Shown piece after piece: positions 42,144 through 54,175 of a stretch of 64,000 nt of DNA. Location of the stretch: positions 1,860,001 through 1,924,000 of the forward strand of contig OY723251.1 in NCBI GenBank assembly GCA_963210315.1, in the 5' to 3' direction. Positions within the stretch are counted from its first letter, which is position 1. Every line of letters starts with the position of its first letter. The stretch comes from Rhynchopus euleeides. Lineage: Eukaryota; Euglenozoa; Diplonemea; Diplonemida; Diplonemidae. A program made the position numbers and the translations under genes. Below the pieces are notes generated by a model. The model did not search any database. It was not told the origin of the DNA and was given only the letters and a program-made list of their open reading frames with translations.

Positions 42144-44035
42144 GGTGCCCCTGATTTACCCCTTTTTCACTACGCACAAACTACGCAATCTGGGGGGGGG
42201 GTCTCGCTTTTTGGTCCCCCCCCAGTTTTTTTGGTCCCCCTTTCTGTGTGGCTACTGAGACAGGACTGGAGGCACTGCGCTGACCGAGCAAAAAATTATT
42301 GCCAGAACTCACTATACACCGTACGAAAGAACGCACGACATGTGGGGCGGGACTCCAGAAACACCTGGGCAAGGTTGCCCCATGCCCAGAAACACCTGAG
42401 AAGGAAGTGAGTTCCAGGAGCCGCGTAGAACACCCTCGAGATTGTGAATGATGATACGATCACAGCCTTCAGGGCGATGCGAGGTGCCACCCTGAAGGTG
42501 GCCCTTGACATCAAGGAGAGCGTCGGCCGAGGGGTCGACGAAAAGCTGAAGAAGGCGCTACTGGCACTGGATCCCGCGGGGTATACGGAGGTCACCGCCA
42601 CACAGGCAACCTCCGCTGACAACGTCCAGGAGACGTTATCCGAGGGGATCACAACGGCACTAGAGATCTGTGTCACGGGATCCAGGCGCCCACTCTCCCT
42701 CGACGGTCTGGGGATTGTTGTTGGGTATGGTGTCGTTTCCTGCAGCTGCAAAAAAGCGTAGCAACTGTGCTTCCTTCTTCCTTAATGATGCGTTGACGCT
42801 TCCACCCGGAGGAGCTGAAGCAGGCACCGCTTAATGATGCGTTGATGCTTCCACCCGACGAGCTGAAGCAGGCACCGCGCCAAAGGGCACCCCCAAAGAG
42901 ACCTGCAAAGACTGCGTCGAAACCCGCACCGAAGGCTGCCAGCGCTGCAGCACCTGAAGAACCTGCAGCACCTGCAGCACCTGAAGCGCCTGCACCCTCA
43001 CTGACCCCGGAACAGCAAGAACTCCTTGAGTTTGGGGTCCCGGCATAGAGACAGAGAATGGCTGAGTAAATCAAAAAATGAGACCCCCCCCCCCCCTTTT
43101 CACTACGCACAAACTACGCAATATGGGGTCGTCAGGGGCACCATATACGGTATTTTTAACATTTTTATTTTTAACATTTTCAAAAATGTTATGGGCTTGG
43201 CGTTTTTTTGGTGGCTCGGTAGCGAAAATTTCCGTGACATTTGCTCGATCCTGCGACCCACACACACCCACCAGCTCTCTGTGGGGCTTGGGTGCAGATT
43301 GGTGGCATCAGCGGGCTCTAGCGGAACCCCCCGCTTCTGGTACCGAGCGACCGATGACACTGCCTAAGATGATGAGGTGATCTGGAGGACAGTCAGAGCA
43401 CTCGGCACACTTTCTTCAGGTGCCAGATGGCTGCAGAGGGCCAGGAGAAGCTCGATGAGCTCGATCGGCAGGGGAGAACGGGTGCGAGGGTCGGGCTGAC
43501 CCCCCTTGGGTGGGCCCCACCCCCCACGCGCCCGATCTAACTCCAATTAATTAAAACACCGAATTTAAATGTTATGGGAAAATGTTATGATTCCGAGGTC
43601 CCGGCGAATTAATTATCTTTATTTATTTTGCCTTGTAACAATCATTATTAGCCAGACTGTACCACCCCCCGTGTATATGTCACCCCCCCCAGGTGCAAAA
43701 ATCGGGAGGGGGGTGACATGAACACACCTTTTAGGGGGTGACATATACACGGGGGGTGGTAGGTTAGTGTATGTCACCCCCGCCAGGGCCGCCTGGGGGT
43801 GACATAAACACACCCCTTTTGGGGGGTGGCATATACACGGGGGGTGGTAGGTATGGTTTTTATTCCTGAGATTTCTCGGGTTTAAACTCGGTTTTTTGGT
43901 GGGGGGTGGGAGAGGGGGGTTTTTTTACTCTACCACCTCTACCATTCCAGTGCAGACTCCGAAGCCAAGAAAAAATAGCTAGCGGCAGTGATCTGAGGGT
44001 ACCGTACCCGGTACCCTCGGGGGTAGTACCCCCTG

Positions 44036-44446
44036 GTGCCCCCAAAATGGTGGTTTTCAGTTTCGCGGAATTTGCATTTCCGGCGTTTTTCCGAACCGTG
44101 GTGGGGTCATTTTGCCAGGAGCACCAGCATCACCAGTAACGCCAGCAACGCCTGTGGAGGAGACCCCCCTCAGAAGTCAAAACCAGCTGCCAAACCAGCC
44201 AGGCAATGCAGGATTGTTGCGACCCCCCGACCCAACGAGACGGAGATGACGAGGATAGTGGATGCCTGGGCAGATTATGTACTGGCTGCCGGGCTCCCCC
44301 TCTCCATTATGGAGGATGAACATTTCCTCAAGGCCGTCGGGGTGACACGCCCCAGCATAGATGTCAAGCAGCTGCCGAGCAGGCACCAACTCGGGGGTAA
44401 ACTTCTCGATGAGAAGTATGACGCGGTCATGAACGAAGACCTGTGA
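44036..44446 (+). pseudogene. Fragment of a hAT-type transposase N-terminal region
   Basis: The C-terminal part of this frame (about 44230-44446) reads MTRIVDAWADYVLAAGLPLS followed by IMEDEHFLKAVGV and KQLPSRHQLGGKLLDE. That matches the common hAT stretch with a LPFSLVExxxFxxLL pattern and a PSRxTLxxxLL pattern. It ends at a TGA soon after, with no catalytic core, so it is a remnant. Confidence 0.55.
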
Positions 44447-44784
44447 AAGTTGAACAAGTCGGACAGCCGCGTCCCTCCCTGGCCCCCCTCCCCTCCCGCA
44501 AACCAGCTCAGTGCACGTAACGTGTGCACCCCCTGCAGCTTCCTACTGGGTTTTTACTGGGTTTAAACTCGGTTTAAACCGAGTTTAAACCCGGTTTTTT
44601 GGGTTTTTTGGGGTTTTTATTCTGGGACCCGGGTTTTTAACAACATTGCGCCCCCCACGCCCGGATCCAGCAGAGAGTTTTGGCCTTCTCTCTTGACAAG
44701 GTCAAACTCTCGACACACACGCACACACGCCCGAGATCCAACATTGCGAGAAGGTGCTGGGAGACTTGCTTTTTCCATTCACTC

Positions 44785-46617
44785 CACGGTGGGATCTTGT
44801 AAATTTTACATGTATAACTACAAGTATATACATGTATTATACATGTATAATACTTGCATGTCAACTATTATACATGTATAATACATGTATATGCCTGAAA
44901 TATACATGTAAAATACATGTATATCAAGTAAAAATACATGTATAATACTTGCATGTCAACTATTATACATGTATCTTTACTTGATATACATGTATTTTAC
45001 ATGTATATTTCATGCATTTACATGTATTTTACATGTATAATACTTGTCATGCAAGTATTATACATGTAAAATACTTGCATGACAAGTAAAATACATGTAT
45101 AATACTTGCATGACAAGTAAAATACTTGCATGCAAGTAAAATACATGTATTTTACTTGCATGCAAGTATTTTACTTGTCATGCAAGTATTTTACATGTAT
45201 AATACTTGCATGACAAGTATTATACATGTAAAATACATGTAAATGCATGAAATATACATGTAAAATACATGTATATCAAGTAAAGATACATGTATAATAG
45301 TTGACATGCAAGTATTATACATGTATTTTTGAACGATTGAACGATTTTTGGCCGTGCTCGTAGCATTCCCCGTTGAGGGGGTCGCTATTTCGTGTTCTCC
45401 TGGCCGCACGGAGGCATTGCCTTACGTCGCCTCTTCCTCTTTTCCTTTGGTGGTGTGTTGGTCTGGCACAGAGGGCGGGACCGTGCTGATATGCACAGTG
45501 ACGACTCTCCCTTTTGTTTTGTGCCCGCCTCCACCGAGATTCGGCTGATGCCTCTCAGACTGGGGGCGGGCGGTCGCCGACCCTTTTCTGTACGAGGTTT
45601 TCCACAGGCTGCACACCTGCCCCGCGGCTGTGTGGCAGTCTTCGCGGAGTGCAATGCGAAGGTCTGGCCTGACGTGGTGTGACTATTTAGACTCCAGGTG
45701 TCTCCACCCTTCCTGGTCTGGGGAGCCTCGGTACCCAAGCAGTTTTCGGTCATGCCCTGGACCACGGCCGTGCTAGACTCCTGGTGCAGGCACCCGTCAT
45801 GGTCCGGGGACGGCCCCCCCAGGCAGTTTAACGTCTTACCCAGGACCTTTTTTTTTTTCCCTCTTGTGTCCCATGCCTTGTTTGCAGTGATCGCATTGTT
45901 GGCCATCCTTGCTGTAGTTCGGCATGCCGCCCTTCCCACCTTCCCCCACCCCCTCCCCGGCGGTTTTGCTCTCCGTGTGGTTTGGTGGTACTGGTGAGCC
46001 ATCTGGGGAAAGAACCTTGACAATCCCGGGCCGGCAGTACGTTCGTCACCCCCACGGGCTCGGCCGGTTTCTAAACCTTTAGGCAATCTACGTCCGCAGG
46101 CCAAGAACCCGGTGTGCAGATGCACGTTGGGAGCCCCCTGAAGTCCGCACACGCCCTCTCTGAGTAGTCCCCGACCAAGCGCTGGCCTCTCTGACCGACT
46201 ACCATGCCGCCGCAGGCCAAGAACCCGGTGTGCCGAAGCACATTGGGAGCCCCCTGAAGTCAACACAGCACCCCGCCAGTGGCTCCAGCTGTCCCTCCCC
46301 ATGTCAGAGTTGACGGAAAAAGGCGGACCCTCTTTTGTCCCAGTGCTCCGTGCTATGCACTGGGACCCCGTTGCCCAGGCGGACCAGCCTGGGGGAGCCC
46401 TCGGGGTGTGGGGTTGAGTTTTACGACTTCCCTAGGTCTTAGGTAGTTTAAGGTCGTGCCCAGGACCTTTTTACTTGATATACATGTATTTTACATGTAT
46501 ATTTCAGGCATATACATGTATTATACATGTATAATAGTTGCCATGCAAGTATTATACATGTATAATACATGTATATACTTGTAGTTATACATGTAAAATT
46601 TACAAGATCCCACCGTG
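44785..46617. mobile_element. Palindromic ACATGTAT element B, copy 3 (split by an insertion)
   Basis: CACGGTGGGATCTTG at 44785 and its complement ending at 46617 frame the usual palindromic interior, which is interrupted between ATGTATTTTT (45329) and ACTTGATATACATG (46469). Confidence 0.82.
45330..46468 (-). mobile_element. 1.1-kb insertion in element B copy 3, type uncertain
   Basis: Both edges abut TTTTT, a possible 5-bp target duplication. It contains two copies of a 50-bp unit (CCGCAGGCCAAGAACCCGGTG at about 46096 and 46211). The TTTAA..GT..TRCCCAGGACCTTTTT block is present at about 45828-45858 and again at 46446-46470. The minus strand has a 305-codon open frame (45385-46302), Lys/Arg-rich, with no family I recognise. 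Read on the minus strand, it ends in short AATCGTTC repeats and A's, which might be a retroposon tail. Confidence 0.45.
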
Positions 46618-46645
46618 TCTCGACAATCAAACAACCCCCCCCCCC

Positions 46646-47805
46646 TAGGGGGGGTCAAATGGGGGTGACAAACACGATTTTTCGAAAAACCGGCGCAGAG
46701 GCCCCAAAGCCCCCGTAAACCCTCCAAACCCCCCCAGATCGGTCCGGAAACCCATCGAACCCCACTTTTCCACCATTCCGGGCACCTCAGGTGCCCGAAT
46801 TGGGGTACCTAAATTTTGTGCCACCGTTTGGTACCGTACAGTGCCACTGTGTGGGAGGTTGGAAAAGAAAATGCCCCAACACACCACATCTGAGGGTTGC
46901 AATGCATGTTGCTTGCCAACCACGTCATCCGGTGGGTGTCAGGCGCTATGTAGGTGGCATGAGCCAGGTCTTCGATGTGTTCTGGCTTGTATATGTACCT
47001 CCCTGCCTGCGGCACAGGCACTGCCTTTGTCCCCCACACCAGCCACAGAGAGCGTATTGTACTCGGTCCACGGTTGCTGATTCATTGTGATGCGTTGTAT
47101 CCTCGAGTGAACGCCACACACTAGTGGCACCACCACCCGCCATCCGAGAGCTGTATTGACTTTGCGCCCTTCCGTTGCATTCACCTCGCCACGCATATTG
47201 CACCGTTCAGTACCAGTGCTCTTGGGCCAGGCAAAGTAGACCGCAGCAACTACCAATTCTGGCACAATGGGTACCACGACAGCGCACTTCGTGTGTTCCC
47301 GGAATGTACAGCTCGTGTTGCAACAGTCGTTGTCAACACATCCCGGTTGTGGAGCACTGCTGCACAGGAATCACACGACCATCTGGACTTGTTCCGTACC
47401 TACAGGCAGCCTCCCGGTGCATGGTGGCAGGGAGGTACATATACAAGCCAGAACTCATCGAAGACCTGGCTGATGCCACCTACATAGCGCCTGACACCCA
47501 CCGGATGACGTGGTTGGCAAGCAACATGCATTGCAACCCTCAGATGTGGTGTGTTGGGGCATTTTCTTTTCCAACCTCCCACACAGTGGCACTGTCCGGT
47601 ACCAAACGGTGGCACAAAATTTAGGTACCCCAATTCGGGCACCTGAGGTGCCCGGAATGGTGGAAAAGTGGGGTTCGATGGGTTTCCGGACCGATCTGGG
47701 GGGGTTTGGAGGGTTTACGGGGGCTTTGGGGCCTCTGCGCCGGTTTTTTGAAAAATCGTGTTTGTCCACGTAAAAGGGTGGCATTTGACCCCCCCTACCC
47801 CCCCC
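46646..47805. repeat. Foldback element with ~360-380-bp inverted arms
   Basis: The left arm (about 46646-47006) and the right arm (about 47426-47805) are near-perfect reverse complements, including GGGCACCTCAGGTGCCCGAA, which is itself palindromic. The spacer of about 420 bp has no recognised gene. It directly follows element B copy 3. Arm identity is high, so it is young. Confidence 0.85.
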
Positions 47806-48897
47806 CCCCAAGATCCCACTGTGCCATTTTTATTACGCCCCTCCTGTGTGCTCTCTGTCCCTGCCCTCCCCCCCTGCGGGGGGGGGACCAGGACTGCTTT
47901 TGGGGGGGGGGGGTAGGGGTGGTCTTAAGCTGTTAACCTGGCCAATTTTTCACCACCGGCGTCTGGGGGTCAAAAACGTCACCAAACTTGAAAATATGAC
48001 CCCTGGGACCCCAGAAACACAATTCCGCCCGGTTTTGGGCACTTTTGAGCACTTCTGAGCAGTTTAGTTGTGTTCCGGAAAAATGTACCACAAAGCTGTA
48101 CCTCAGCCCCCCCTGGGCAGAAGGCAGAATCGCAAACCATCATGTCTCGCAGTGATCCAGTGAGCGGTGTTGCCAACCGTGCTGCCCGACGATACGTGGG
48201 GTCAAAAGGGCAACATGACAACACCTTGTTTGCGGTGTGACATGCGAGACAGTAGAGAAGTACCACCAGAAACAAGGGGTCATAGGTACTAGAGGAGGGG
48301 CATGTTCCAGCCCTTCAGACCTTCAGGCGCATCGGTTGCATCTCTACTCGATGCGGGACATTCGCTGATCGGACTGGCATAGTGCATCAACTGCAGGCAT
48401 ATCGAGGAACAGAGGAGCCCTGTGCCACTTGCGAAATCACTTGTGTCAGAATCTGTGTGCACATGTTCTTGGGCCAGTGACAGTGATAGTGGCAGTGAGC
48501 CATCCGATGACCGTGAAGAAGGGGGCATGGACTGGTATCAGACATCAGCAGTGCACCGAAGACGGCCCCCCTTATGGTTGTATGAAAGGCTGAAGACTAC
48601 AATGTCAAAGTTCAAGCCGTACAACAAGGACGAGGGGGCGCAAGTCGGCTGCCCAGGCAGCTACACACGAACGGGCAGAGTCCCCCACACTTCTGCCATA
48701 GCCCACATCCAAAGCACACTCGGTGCCTTTGATTTCCAGGCACAGTTCGATCCGTGTGGTGTGTTCACACAGATCCCATGGTTGGCATATCCAGTGGTTG
48801 CGGCAGTCCCGCCTGCGCACCTGGGTATACTCCACTGTTCGACGTACCGCATAGTCTGACGGCTGCACGGCTCCCCCCGCAGCAGCGTCTTTTGTGT
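47806..48897. other. Region without a supportable gene
   Basis: A 145-codon plus-strand frame (48422-48859) starts in Ser/Asp-rich sequence and overlaps a minus-strand frame; neither shows a family signature. The left part contains C/G homopolymers. Confidence 0.4.
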
Positions 48898-49446
48898 TCA
48901 GTTGTGTGCCGAAGCCTCGTCGAAGCGCCGCTGCTGCGCTGCTGCCTGTGCCTGCACTTCGTTCAAAGCCTCGCGCACCGCTGCCACCTCCCGTTCTGAC
49001 TGCACCCGCATGTCCTCGATGGTCGTCGCCGCCATCTCGGTCTGGTGCACCGAGGTCTCGACGAGTCGGATGTAGACCCAATCCGGAGCGGGGAAGGGGT
49101 AGGTCACATCCGGACCGTCGTGCACTTCGACTCCGGCCACATAGTTGTAGGCCTCCGACAATGTCACTTCATATGTCGGAGAGCCGTCCTGGTCAGGTGC
49201 ACCCGCAGAGAGACGCGCTGCGTAACGCGCGAAATCCGTCGATCCGTCAGACGGTCTGCACGTGTATACAACACACGCATTCACCAGGGCAGCGGCCTGG
49301 TCCCCCAGCATCCGCACCGACATCTCCACAGGGGCCACAAACCCCTGCCCAGCGGTGGCTCTGGGGGAGACCGCCCGCGCCCGCTGAGTCCCCACCCACG
49401 ACATGGTGAAGGGCTGCAGGGGGACGACGTCAGGGGAGGTTGTCAT
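48898..49446 (-). CDS. Hypothetical protein with C-terminal coiled coil (182 aa)
   Basis: ATG at 49444-49446 (MTTSPDVVPLQPFTMSW), TGA at 48898-48900. Composition is balanced, unlike chance frames in this GC-rich DNA. It shows beta-rich stretches (ACVVYTCRPS, PTYEVTLSEAYNYVAGVEV, PDWVYIRLVETSV), then a helical tail with heptads (EREVAAVREALNEVQAQAAA). I do not recognise the family. It would be the only non-transposon gene on the minus strand, and it sits among transposons, so it may belong to a mobile element. Confidence 0.45.
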   Translation of the reverse strand: MTTSPDVVPLQPFTMSWVGTQRARAVSPRATAGQGFVAPVEMSVRMLGDQAAALVNACVVYTCRPSDGSTDFARYAARLSAGAPDQDGSPTYEVTLSEAYNYVAGVEVHDGPDVTYPFPAPDWVYIRLVETSVHQTEMAATTIEDMRVQSEREVAAVREALNEVQAQAAAQQRRFDEASAHN

Positions 49447-49820
49447 TGTGTAGCGGGCGACGGGCGGTTGGAAAGGGCAGTGGGGAAGAAGGCGTGGGAA
49501 CAGAAGGTGAAAGTGTAACAATAAAAGAAAGCGGACAAGACGAAGAGTGTTGGCCGCGGGGAGATTACCCTGATGAAGGGGGTGTTGTGTGGTGTGGTGT
49601 TAAAGTTATATACAAGGTGTCCCGGGAAGGTGCATGGGCACAACATGGGGGGAGAGAGAGAGGGGAAAGGCAACAGGATTGGGGTTGAGGGGTGTCAGGG
49701 GTGATGAGGGGGATGGGGGTGTCTGCTGCCAGTGGCCTTGGGTCATATTCCCTCAGTAAACTGTGAGAAACCTGCTGCGAGGCGGGCCACCACGAACCCC
49801 CCACTGACGAGGACAGCGAG

Positions 49821-50843
49821 ATGTGCTCTGCTGATGATGACGGCAGCGGCGATGGGCACTCCGCGGGTGGCCCCTCGAACGGCGGTGACGAGGAGGTGGA
49901 CTCCTGCGACGACAACGACGCGGATGGGGACAGTCCCCCTGCCGCTGGGGGCGGAGACGGGGATGCCGGCCTCAGCGAGCGCGACGAGGCCGCCGACGCG
50001 CCCTCGGCGGCCGCCGACGATGATGATGATGGACCCCCATCTGAGGGATGTGAGACCGCACTGGGACAGGTTGCCACTGAGAGCGCCGCCAGTTATGTTT
50101 ATGAGAGTGGCCCAGTGCCAGAGAGGGTGGAACCCCCCTGTTCGGATGTGTCTTCTCCTGGTGAGGACGAGGTTGTGGCATGCTGCGACCTCGAGCTACC
50201 GCCAGCCCCTTCTCTCTCTTCCCTGCCTCTTCCTAGCTTGCTTAAGAGGCTGGCTGACGTGCGGGACGTGGCTGATGCCGCGCCTTTCAATAAAAGACAA
50301 GCTACCTGCACCGTAGTCAGCTCCTTGAGTGGCCCTTGTCCTGATATCTCGTCGCTTAGACCTTTCCCCAACGTGGCATCCCCTCCCCCTTTGCCGGAGA
50401 ACACCCCACCTCCCTTTCGTCTTGTCACTGACCCGGGTACACAGACAACCGGCGGGCTCGGCAAATCAACAAAGGTGCTTTCATCAAAGCGCACTGCCCA
50501 GTCGTCGCAGTCTGAACCTGGATTCACCTTCCTGCCCCCTCATGTCCCATCTGCCGCAAAGAGAGAGGCGGATGCCCTTGGCGCGCCCGACATCCCGCCA
50601 CCGGGAAAAACGCCTGCAACTTGCGCAACGGTTAGCGCCTTGGACGTCCGGCCTTTCCCAGGCTTACTTCCCCTACCCCTCTGCAAGTTCGAGTGGGAAG
50701 CCACCACAATGCCCTCCCCACCCTCCCGTTTTGTTTCCCACTCATACACGTTGAGGCCTTCGCTCTGGGGTGGCCAGGCGGCAGCCCGCCCTCTGGCGAT
50801 TATGTCTATGTGGTACCACCTGCACCAACCTGTGGCCGCATAG
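49821..50843 (+). CDS. Acidic low-complexity hypothetical ORF (340 aa)
   Basis: The first 110 residues are Asp/Gly/Ala/Ser-rich; the remainder is Pro/Ser-rich with LPLPSLLKRLADVRDVADAA near residue 135. It is divergent from the 182-aa frame, with 375 bp between starts. Low complexity makes coding status uncertain; it resembles disordered transposon-encoded proteins as much as a host protein. Confidence 0.3.
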   Translation: MCSADDDGSGDGHSAGGPSNGGDEEVDSCDDNDADGDSPPAAGGGDGDAGLSERDEAADAPSAAADDDDDGPPSEGCETALGQVATESAASYVYESGPVPERVEPPCSDVSSPGEDEVVACCDLELPPAPSLSSLPLPSLLKRLADVRDVADAAPFNKRQATCTVVSSLSGPCPDISSLRPFPNVASPPPLPENTPPPFRLVTDPGTQTTGGLGKSTKVLSSKRTAQSSQSEPGFTFLPPHVPSAAKREADALGAPDIPPPGKTPATCATVSALDVRPFPGLLPLPLCKFEWEATTMPSPPSRFVSHSYTLRPSLWGGQAAARPLAIMSMWYHLHQPVAA

Positions 50844-51278
50844 TTGTACCATCTTCAGCCAAAGAAAATTGTTATGAGAGCACGGCCTTCTGTGTCTCTT
50901 GCCGCTGAAGGTGAGTGGTTGTTCCTCGTACACACTCGGGCATCTGTGCGAGAGTGCGGAGGTCCACGTCGTGACGGAAGGGCTTGAATCAGCCATTGAG
51001 ACCTTCTAACTAAGGGGGGTGTGGTACAACTTTGTGGTACATTTTTTGGAATTGCAAACTAGGTGCTTCTGGAGGCTCTAAACCGCCCGAAACCGGGCGC
51101 AGATGCATTTCCGGATGTCTGGGGGTCGAATTTTCAGGTTTGGGTCACTTTGGCCAGGTTAACGTTTTTAAAGGGCTTACACGGTGGGATCTTGTAAATT
51201 TTACATGTAAAAATACCGATTTTTACATGTATTATACATGTATAATACTTGCATGTCAACTATTATACATGTATAATA

Positions 51279-51624
51279 CCGTATACGTAAATATTATGGA
51301 ACGTAAATATTATGGAACGGGCCCATTTTTGGCCGGTCCGTTCCATAATATTTACGTTCCAAAATATTTACAGGGCCAGTTGGGCCACTCGGTGGTGAGG
51401 ACGGCTTGCGTCAGGAATCGCGCGAAAAGTGCACGAGTAGGTCTCGTCAGGGACTCTGTACGCCGTCCGATCACCTGGTCTAAGTCCCCGAGTCGCAGAA
51501 AGCCCTGTAAATATTATGGAACGAAAAAAATCTGGAACGCCAACCCACCAGCGTTCCATAATATTTACGTTCCATAATATTTACGTTCCATAATATTTAC
51601 GTTCCAAAATATTTACGTATACGG
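51279..51624. mobile_element. MITE A, copy 4 (346 bp)
   Basis: TA-flanked CCGTATACG termini, with one extra CGTTCCATAATATTTA unit at the right compared with copy 2. Confidence 0.87.
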
Positions 51625-51710
51625 TACATGTATATGCCTGAAATATACATGTAAAATACATGTATATCAAGTAAAAATACATGTATAATACTTGCATGTC
51701 AACTATTATA

Positions 51711-52519
51711 CCGTAAACGGAAAAAGGGTGGACCGTAAAAATGTTCCAAGTTCCCAAAAAAAGGCCAAACGTTCCATCTTTTTTACGGTCCACCATTTAT
51801 TGGGACTGAATATGGAAAAGACAATGCGTTTTTCGCCCGCGGGCTGGTGGGTTGCGGGGCGCGGACTGCGGCCTCCACGCCGCAGACACCCACACGTAGG
51901 CCTCCCGACCTCCCAGCTTTGGACCCTCCCTCCACCACCGCAACCAACACCAGCAAGAGAAGCAAGTCCTCCCTGCGTGTGGAAAAGGCACGATCACCAC
52001 CACTCACCTCGAGACTCACCCACCACCACACCTCGAGAAGTGTAGTACCATGCAAGGAGCATTCCGGTAGAAGTAAAAGTAGAACCTGCTGCACGAGCCC
52101 ACAAAAGCAGCCACAGTACGGCAGGGCGCGCAGACAGAAGCTGAGACCACCGGGCTCCCTCCAGATGTAAATTCGTGAATCAGTGCCCGGAAAATTAAGG
52201 GAAATCGTACTCCTTTAGTGTAGTACACCCTGCAGTAACTGTGGGAGAACAGTTCCCGGACGATGGTGAGCGCACACTCTGTGCTGAGGCCCTGTGGTGT
52301 TAATCCTGCAGCTTCAGTCGTACGATTTCCTTGGTTCCTTCGCGACTTCGTCGCGAAGGAACTCGTAAAAAAACCGCCAAGTCCACGATCCCAACCGTAA
52401 AATAGGTGGACCGTAAAAATGTTCCAAGTTCCGGAAAAATCCCATTTGTTCCATCTTTTTTACGGTCCACCTATAGTACGGTTCACCTTTATTACGGTCC
52501 ACAATATTTCCGTTTACGG
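51711..52519 (+). mobile_element. Element C, first copy (809 bp)
   Basis: Begins TA|CCGTAAACGGAAAAAGGGTGG and ends TTTCCGTTTACGG|TA. Inside are GGACCGTAAAAATGTTCCA units at both ends, a GC-rich stretch, a copy of the 65-bp GTACTGTGGCTGC-type repeat, and a reversed A-B retroelement end unit (about 52199-52368). Confidence 0.82.
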
Positions 52520-52591
52520 TACATGTATTTTTACTTGATATACATGTATTTTACATGTATATTTCAGGCATTTACATGTATTTTACATGTA

Positions 52592-53399
52592 CCGTAAACG
52601 GAAATATTGTGGACCGTAATAAAGGTGAACCGTACTATAGGTGGACCGTAAAAAAGATGGAACAAATGGGATTTTTCCGGAACTTGGAACATTTTTACGG
52701 TCCATCTATTTTACGGTTGGGATAGTGGACTTGGCGGTTTTTTTTACGAATTCCTTCGACGAAGTCGCGAAGGAACCAAGGAAATCGCACGACTGAAGCT
52801 GCAGGATTAACACCACAGGGCCTCAACACAGAGTGTGCGATCACCATCGTCCGGGAACTGTTCTCCCACAGTTACTGCAGGGTGTACTACACTAAAGGAG
52901 TACGATTTCCCTGAATTTTCCGGGCACTGATTCACGAATTTACATCTGGAGGGAGCCCGGTGGTCTCAGCTTCTGTCTGCGCGCCCTGCCGTACTGTGGC
53001 TGCTTTTGTGGGCTCGTGCAGCAGGTTCTACTTTTACTTCTACCGGAACGCTCCTTGCATGGTACTACACTTCTCGAGGTGTGGTGGTGGGTGAGTCTCG
53101 AGGTGAGTGGTGGTGATCGTGCCCTTTCCACACGCAGGGAGGACTTGCTTCTCTTGCTGGTGTTGGTTGCGGTGGTGGAGGGAGGGTCCAAAGCTGGGAG
53201 GTCGGGAGGCCTACGTGCGGGAGTCTGCGGCGTGGAGGCCGCAGTCCGCGCCCCGCAACCCACCAGCCCGCGGGCGAAAATCGCATTGTCTTTTCCATAT
53301 TCAGTCCCAATAAATGGTGGACCGTAAAAAAGATGGAACGTTTGGCCTTTTTTTGGGAACTTGGAACATTTTTACGGTCCACCCTTTTTCCGTTTACGG
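52592..53399 (-). mobile_element. Element C, second copy in inverted orientation (808 bp)
   Basis: The reverse complement of 51711-52519 with very few differences, separated from it by only 72 bp of element B sequence. Both copies have TA at each end. It carries the same captured A-B end unit (about 52745-52915). Confidence 0.82.
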
Positions 53400-53721
53400 T
53401 ATATCAAGTAAAAATACATGTATAATACTTGCATGTCAACTATTATACATGTATTTTTACTTGATATACATGTATTTTACATGTATATTTCATGCATTTA
53501 CATGTATTTTACATGTATAATACTTGTCATGCAAGTATTATACATGTAAAATACTTGCACGACAAGTAAAATACATGTATAATACTTGCATGACAAGTAA
53601 AATACTTGCATGCAAGTAAAATACATGTATTTTACTTGCATGCAAGTATTTTACTTGTCATGCAAGTATTTTACATGTATAATACTTGCATGACAAGTAT
53701 TATACATGTAAAATACATGTA

Positions 53722-54066
53722 CCGTATACGTAAATATTATGGAACGTAAATATTATGGAACGGGCCCATTTTTGCCCGGTCCGTTCCATAATATTTACGT
53801 TCCAAAATATTTACAGGGCCAGTTGGGGACTCGGTGGTGAGGATGGTTTGCCTCAGGAATCGCACGAAAAGTGCACGAGTAGGTCCCGTCAGGGACTCTG
53901 TATGCCGTCCGATCACCTGGTCCAAGTCCCCGAGTCGCAGAAAGCCCTGTAAATATTATGGAACGAAAAAAATCTGGAACGCCAACCCACCAGCGTTCCA
54001 TAATATTTACGTTCCATAATAATTACGTTCCATAATATTTACGTTCCAAAATATTTACGTATACGG
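53722..54066. mobile_element. MITE A, copy 5 (345 bp)
   Basis: TA-flanked CCGTATACG termini; shares the extra terminal unit of copy 4 but the inner variants of copy 1 (GATGGYTTGCCTCAGG). Confidence 0.87.
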
Positions 54067-54175
54067 TATATCAAGTAAAAATACATGTATAATAGTTGAC
54101 ATGCAAGTATTATACATGTATTTTTACTTGATATACATGTATTATACATGTATATTTCAGGCATATACATGTATT

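Larger units (their letters stand above)
41675..44640. other. Transposon-derived region with GTTTAAAC-rich motifs
   Basis: GGGTTTAAAC-type motifs cluster at 41678-41735 and 44550-44605. CAGTCTGGCTAATAATGA at about 41740 recurs inverted at about 43640, and two hairpins of GGGGGTGACATATACACGGG occupy 43663-43855. Two weak frames lie inside: 42444-42761 (105 aa, unknown) and 42842-43048 (68 aa, Lys/Pro/Ala-rich, ends SLTPEQQELLEFGVPA); neither is convincing. Probably one or more decayed DNA transposons. Confidence 0.5.
51180..54175. mobile_element. Palindromic ACATGTAT element B, copy 4, invaded by four insertions
   Basis: Starts CACGGTGGGATCTTGTAAAT at 51180. Pieces of the palindromic interior survive at 51220-51278, 51625-51710, 52520-52591, 53400-53721 and 54067-54175, separated by two MITE A and two element C copies. 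The right terminus is missing; the sequence breaks off at ACATGTATTGGGGG. Confidence 0.78.
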
